Virus record (IMG/VR): IMGVR_UViG_3300007734_000622
Coordinates: 1-35,460 of that record
DNA from: a virus
Direction: 5' to 3' (one strand)
DNA length: 35,460 nucleotides
Shown: one piece after another, positions 33,001-35,460 of the stretch
Numbering within the stretch: position 1 is the stretch's first letter
How the letters are laid out: every line of letters begins with the position of its first letter
Notes under the pieces: model-generated
What the model saw: the letters and a program-made list of their open reading frames with translations, nothing else
Told to the model about the DNA's origin: nothing
Databases searched by the model: none
Program-made: the position numbers and the translations under genes

Positions 33001-33221
33001 TTCATTAAGTTTTTAGAATATTTATAAATAATTTTAAATGGAACGTAGTCTGGATTGTATGTAGTCTTGCCTCCAGACTTAATCTTAACAACAAGTCCTG
33101 TATCTCCAAACTCTTTCTTGATGAGTTTCTGAGATTGCTCCATGTCAAGCTCCTGTTCAACATTCTTTTGTCCGTTGATGTTGAATGCTGTGAAGTATAT
33201 CCTTGTTGCTTTGAGTATCAT
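32997..33221 (-). CDS. Small hypothetical protein
   Basis: A 74-aa basic protein (MILKATRIYFTAFNINGQKN...), with beta-strands first and a basic C-terminus. It overlaps its neighbours (ATGA on both sides). Base composition is richer in GC than most of the genome. No function recognised. Confidence 0.55.
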   Translation of the reverse strand: MILKATRIYFTAFNINGQKNVEQELDMEQSQKLIKKEFGDTGLVVKIKSGGKTTYNPDYVPFKIIYKYSKNLMK

Positions 33222-33433
33222 TGTTCTTCAATTTTACTTGACAACACTTCCTGTGGTTTGCGTTCAATCATTATGGCATGCGTTATTGTTTTGCCTAATA
33301 TTTGAACGCTGCTTCTTATTTCGCTGAGCATGTTATCTTGTTTCATTAATTGCTTCAACACCTCAGTTTCCATGTCGTTTTCTGGATGTATTACCAATTT
33401 AATCTGTCCGTTAATTAAACAATCTATTTTCAT
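33218..33433 (-). CDS. Small hypothetical protein, first of the four-gene unit
   Basis: A 71-aa protein (MKIDCLINGQIKLVIHPEND...), acidic then charged. It begins just downstream of the truncated attC-like half site and the stop of the DNA methyltransferase, and might be transcribed with the cassettes. Function unknown. Confidence 0.5.
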   Translation of the reverse strand: MKIDCLINGQIKLVIHPENDMETEVLKQLMKQDNMLSEIRSSVQILGKTITHAIMIERKPQEVLSSKIEEQ

Positions 33434-33459
33434 TTTTTTAGAGTTTATAATTTATACTT

Positions 33460-33494
33460 CAAGTCAAACCTTCGCAAAGCCGAGAGTTACAGGC
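33460..33494 (-). other. Half attC-like site (truncated)
   Basis: On the minus strand GCCTGTAAC (33494-33486) is followed by an arm CTTTGCGAAGGTTTGACTTG, resembling the left arms of the full sites. No matching right arm follows before the gene at 33433. It closes the cassette-like unit of the DNA methyltransferase: its GCCTGTAAC is the exact complement of the GTTACAGGC that opens the same unit (34437-34429). Confidence 0.55.
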
Positions 33495-33498
33495 AATA

Positions 33499-34506
33499 CT
33501 ACGACTGTGCATAATTTGAACATTCTACTTCTATGAATGAAAAAATATGTGCAATAGTATCAACTGTCCAACCATCACCCAATAAACAAGCTGCTTCATT
33601 TCTTTTAAGTGTGCTTGTATATCCATTAGGTACTGTTTGTAATCGTTCCATTTCGTTTTGATTAAGTTTTCTAATATCGCCATCAATAAAATTTTCTTTC
33701 ATTTCATCTTCGGTCATTTTAGAATACTTTTCAAATGTTTCTTTGTCTTTGAAAATTACATTTATAAATCCTTGTATCATATATCTTCTTAATGATGAAA
33801 ATGTACTTCCCGGATTTCTGCTTTCACTTTCAAGTAAGCACCTTGCTTTTAATCTATCTGTATAACCATTATCCAATAAATCTTGAAATTTTATTTTTTT
33901 GTTTCTCGGTTGTGGTATCATTGAATATCTATTACCAAACAAATCAAAACTTTCTGGACCTATATTAGTCCAATAGCTTCTTTGTCTTAATTGTCCTGAT
34001 ACTAATTCACTATTTATGTTTGTTGGATAAGTTCCAAGCATTTCGCTTATTGCTGCATAACTATAATCATCCATTGCCACATTTTCAAGTAAAAAGTATT
34101 TTGGCTCACATTCTTTTAAAAGTCTTAAATACTCGTAAAATAAACCTGATTTTTCGCCTTGTAATCCTAATTTTTCTTTATTAGCTGAACTAAAATCTTG
34201 ACAAGGACTTCCACCAATCAATAAATCAATTTTAGGCAAATCACTTGCTTTTACATCTAATACGCTACCTAATTGAATTATATTAGGGAAATTGTGTTGC
34301 GTTACTTTTATTGCGTGTGGTTTTATTTCACTTGCAAAATATTGATTAACTTTTATTCCTGCCTTTTGTAAAGCAATTTGACCACAAGACATACCATCGA
34401 AAAGAGATAGTACATTTAAACCCGTACTGCCTGTAACACGTGTTTGGCAAAAGCTGGGCTTCTGTGGTTCAATCAAGTTCTGTAATTCTATTGAGCTTCT
34501 GTGCAT
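33499..34506 (-). CDS. C5-cytosine DNA methyltransferase
   Basis: Methylates cytosine in DNA. Motifs in order (335-aa numbering): I, VLSLFDGMSCGQIAL from 32; IV, GGSPCQDFS at 98-106 with the catalytic Cys102; VI, ENVA at 141-144; VIII, QLRQRSYW at 172-179; IX-X, LNQNEMERLQTVPNGY and LLGDGWTVD. No restriction enzyme is nearby, so anti-restriction protection is the likely role (inference). The only upstream ATG lies inside the loop of the attC-like site at 34429-34562, so the first 30 or so residues come from that site and a non-ATG start nearer motif I may be used. It would be the third cassette. Confidence 0.9.
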   Translation of the reverse strand: MHRSSIELQNLIEPQKPSFCQTRVTGSTGLNVLSLFDGMSCGQIALQKAGIKVNQYFASEIKPHAIKVTQHNFPNIIQLGSVLDVKASDLPKIDLLIGGSPCQDFSSANKEKLGLQGEKSGLFYEYLRLLKECEPKYFLLENVAMDDYSYAAISEMLGTYPTNINSELVSGQLRQRSYWTNIGPESFDLFGNRYSMIPQPRNKKIKFQDLLDNGYTDRLKARCLLESESRNPGSTFSSLRRYMIQGFINVIFKDKETFEKYSKMTEDEMKENFIDGDIRKLNQNEMERLQTVPNGYTSTLKRNEAACLLGDGWTVDTIAHIFSFIEVECSNYAQS

Positions 34507-34562
34507 AATTTAAAGTTTTGTAATTCTAATCCCAGCCTTCGCCAAGCACCATACGTTAGCTG
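34429..34562 (-). other. attC-like recombination site, 134 bp
   Basis: Minus strand: CAGCTAAC at the left, GTTACAGGC at the right. The 19-nt arms on the plus strand (34440-34458 and 34531-34549) are reverse complements with 16 of 19 matches, mainly G-T wobble differences, and enclose a 72-nt variable loop. The outer boxes AAC and GTT, spacers and wobble-rich arms follow the attC plan. TGTAATTCTATTGAGC in the loop (34481-34496) matches the site at 35072 in 15 of 16 bases. Confidence 0.72.
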
Positions 34563-35024
34563 TCATTGCAAAGACACCACCGACATAACAGACTTTAAGT
34601 ATCTATCATACATAATTATACTTCCTGAATTTGCTACATTATAATTGCCTTTTGGAAGTTCAACTAATTGATGACACTTATTTCTTGCATCGGAAGTAAT
34701 CCCATTATCTTCTGCCCCTAACAAATAAATACATTTATCAAGGTGTTGGTACTCTTCAACTTTTACGCTTCTTTCGTCAAGTTCAACACCAACTAATCGA
34801 CAATCGTATGGCATTGATTTATAAAACTCGTCAAAAGTTTCATAATAGTAAAATGGTATTGATTCGCAAGTTTTCATTGTATCACTTGCTTGTTTTGGTA
34901 TTCTTTTACCAATTGTGAATATAAAACTTGCACCTAATATATTTGCCGAACGCCACAAACTACCGACATTCATTTCTGTTTTTGGGTTCATAATTCCTAT
35001 ACCGAAATATCCTTTATTTTTCAT
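34563..35024 (-). CDS. SpoU/TrmH-family RNA 2'-O-methyltransferase
   Basis: Transfers methyl groups to ribose in tRNA or rRNA through a knotted SAM-binding fold. Family motifs: NVGSLWRSA at 19-27, LLGAEDNGI at 101-109, and VELPKGNYNV followed by ANSGSIIMYDR at 121-141. The start is set at 35024 (MKNKGYFGIG, 153 aa), because the longest frame reaches into the attC-like site at 35072-35205. The length is normal for small SpoU proteins. It is the second cassette. The target RNA cannot be told. Confidence 0.88.
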   Translation of the reverse strand: MKNKGYFGIGIMNPKTEMNVGSLWRSANILGASFIFTIGKRIPKQASDTMKTCESIPFYYYETFDEFYKSMPYDCRLVGVELDERSVKVEEYQHLDKCIYLLGAEDNGITSDARNKCHQLVELPKGNYNVANSGSIIMYDRYLKSVMSVVSLQ

Positions 35025-35071
35025 TTTCTTATTATTTATAAGTTTAAAATATGACCGAGAAAAGCAACGAA

Positions 35072-35205
35072 CAGCTAACATTGCATTGGCAAAAGCAGGG
35101 CTGACGTACTAATTTTGAACATTTGTAATCCTATTGAGCATTGATAAGTAATTGAACAGTAGTGCTACTATTCCCTGCCTTCGCCAATGCTTCAACGTTA
35201 TACGC
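35072..35205 (-). other. attC-like recombination site, 134 bp
   Basis: Minus strand: GCGTATAAC at the left, GTTAGCTG at the right. The 18-nt arms on the plus strand (35083-35100 and 35173-35190) are reverse complements with 16 of 18 matches; the two differences give G-T wobble pairs on the minus strand. They enclose a 72-nt loop. The arms carry the block shared with the site at 34429 (GGCAAAAGC on one side, CCTTCGCCAA on the other). The outer AAC and GTT boxes fit an attC. Confidence 0.72.
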
Positions 35206-35224
35206 AACCTTACAAAGACAGCAA

Positions 35225-35460
35225 TCATTCCTCTTTAATTTTAGTAAGCATCTCCAAACTTAGTTCATAGAAATCAAAGTTATCTTTGTTCAATAACGGA
35301 TAGATGTCCGTATCGTGCCAGATAATCTTATTGATTTCAAGTTCATCTGGCGAGCCATCGTGTCCTACATCTCCGTTAGCCATGTAACGCTGTTCAGGTT
35401 CGCCCTTGCTGAATGTTCCAATGACATCCACTTCAATCTCAATAGTTAGTGTAATTTTCA
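35225..35460 (-). CDS. Hypothetical 78-aa protein (cassette 1), crosses the circular junction
   Basis: Full product starts MKITLTIEIEVDVIGTFSKG, continues with PEQRYMANGDVGHDGSPDEL and ends LSLEMLTKIKEE. The start codon lies at 95-93 of the left end, and the right copy lacks one base of it. Mostly beta-strand at the start, helical at the end, acidic overall. GSPDEL and the hydrophilic loop recall small proteins of unknown function. It is less AT-rich than its neighbours. Function is not known. Confidence 0.75.
   Translation of the reverse strand, partial: KITLTIEIEVDVIGTFSKGEPEQRYMANGDVGHDGSPDELEINKIIWHDTDIYPLLNKDNFDFYELSLEMLTKIKEE
35367..35460. repeat. 94-bp direct terminal repeat (identical to 1-94)
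   Basis: The last 94 bases equal the first 94 with no difference seen. Because one gene reads across the junction, this most simply reflects a circular molecule cut open by assembly (unique length 35,366). A physical terminal repeat is also possible; read depth over the repeat would separate the two. Confidence 0.9.

Noticed and set aside
34507-34562. A separate gene in the gap between the two methyltransferases
   Set aside because: The gap is filled by the attC-like palindrome, with no open frame of use.
1-35460. Diversity-generating retroelement, tRNA or integrase genes
   Set aside because: I looked for a reverse transcriptase with template/variable repeats, tRNA cloverleaves and tyrosine or serine recombinases and saw none.

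Overview
The window is a complete, circularly closed genome of an AT-rich tailed phage (siphovirus type), most likely infecting a member of the Bacteroidota (Flavobacterium-like). The last 94 bases (35367-35460) repeat the first 94 exactly, and a 78-codon minus-strand gene reads across the junction, so the circle is 35,366 bp. The host guess rests on promoters of the Bacteroidota form TAnnTTTG, mostly weak Shine-Dalgarno sequences, low GC and the style of the structural proteins. I see no integrase, tRNA, rRNA, CRISPR array or reverse transcriptase.

Layout. (1) 222-4542, minus strand: replication and recombination genes, read leftward as a RecT-type annealing protein, a YqaJ-type exonuclease, a small protein, a replisome-organiser-like protein, an unknown protein and a RusA-like resolvase. 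(2) 4543-5408: non-coding control region with an 11-bp tandem (iteron-like) array, two short hairpins, a small HTH gene too short for usual ORF thresholds, and divergent promoters. (3) 5409-18690, plus strand: an N-terminally truncated PAPS-reductase-like remnant, a ParB-like protein, small and large terminase, a membrane protein, a tail-assembly-chaperone pair with a likely -1 frameshift, tape measure and large tail proteins. (4) 18695-22566: a cassette of five glycosyltransferase-like genes and a helper, inserted between tail genes and the portal. (5) 22570-31341: portal (with a four-cysteine zinc-ribbon motif), MuF-like minor head protein, scaffold, major capsid protein and neck/tail completion genes. 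(6) 31351-32610: lysis module of small holin-like protein, GH25 lysozyme and a second holin-like protein. (7) 33433-32607, minus: four small overlapping genes ending in an XRE-type regulator.

(8) The most unusual part is 35,366/120 down to 33,486 (minus strand, across the junction). Three genes (a 78-aa unknown protein, a SpoU/TrmH RNA methyltransferase and a C5 cytosine DNA methyltransferase) are each separated by large imperfect palindromes built like integron attC sites. Two are 134 bp with 18-19-nt arms. Each gene unit begins with bases complementary to the bases at its own far end (9, 8 and 6 bases for the three units), which is the signature of an integron gene cassette. No integron integrase is present. 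I read this as an integrase-less gene-cassette array carried by a phage, inserted next to the resolvase gene.

How it works together: the leftward genes would replicate and recombine the genome; the rightward genes package it and build the virion. The glycosyltransferases may decorate virion or cell-surface structures. The cassette array supplies a DNA methyltransferase (plausibly anti-restriction) and an RNA methyltransferase. Functions rest on motifs read by eye, with no database search.
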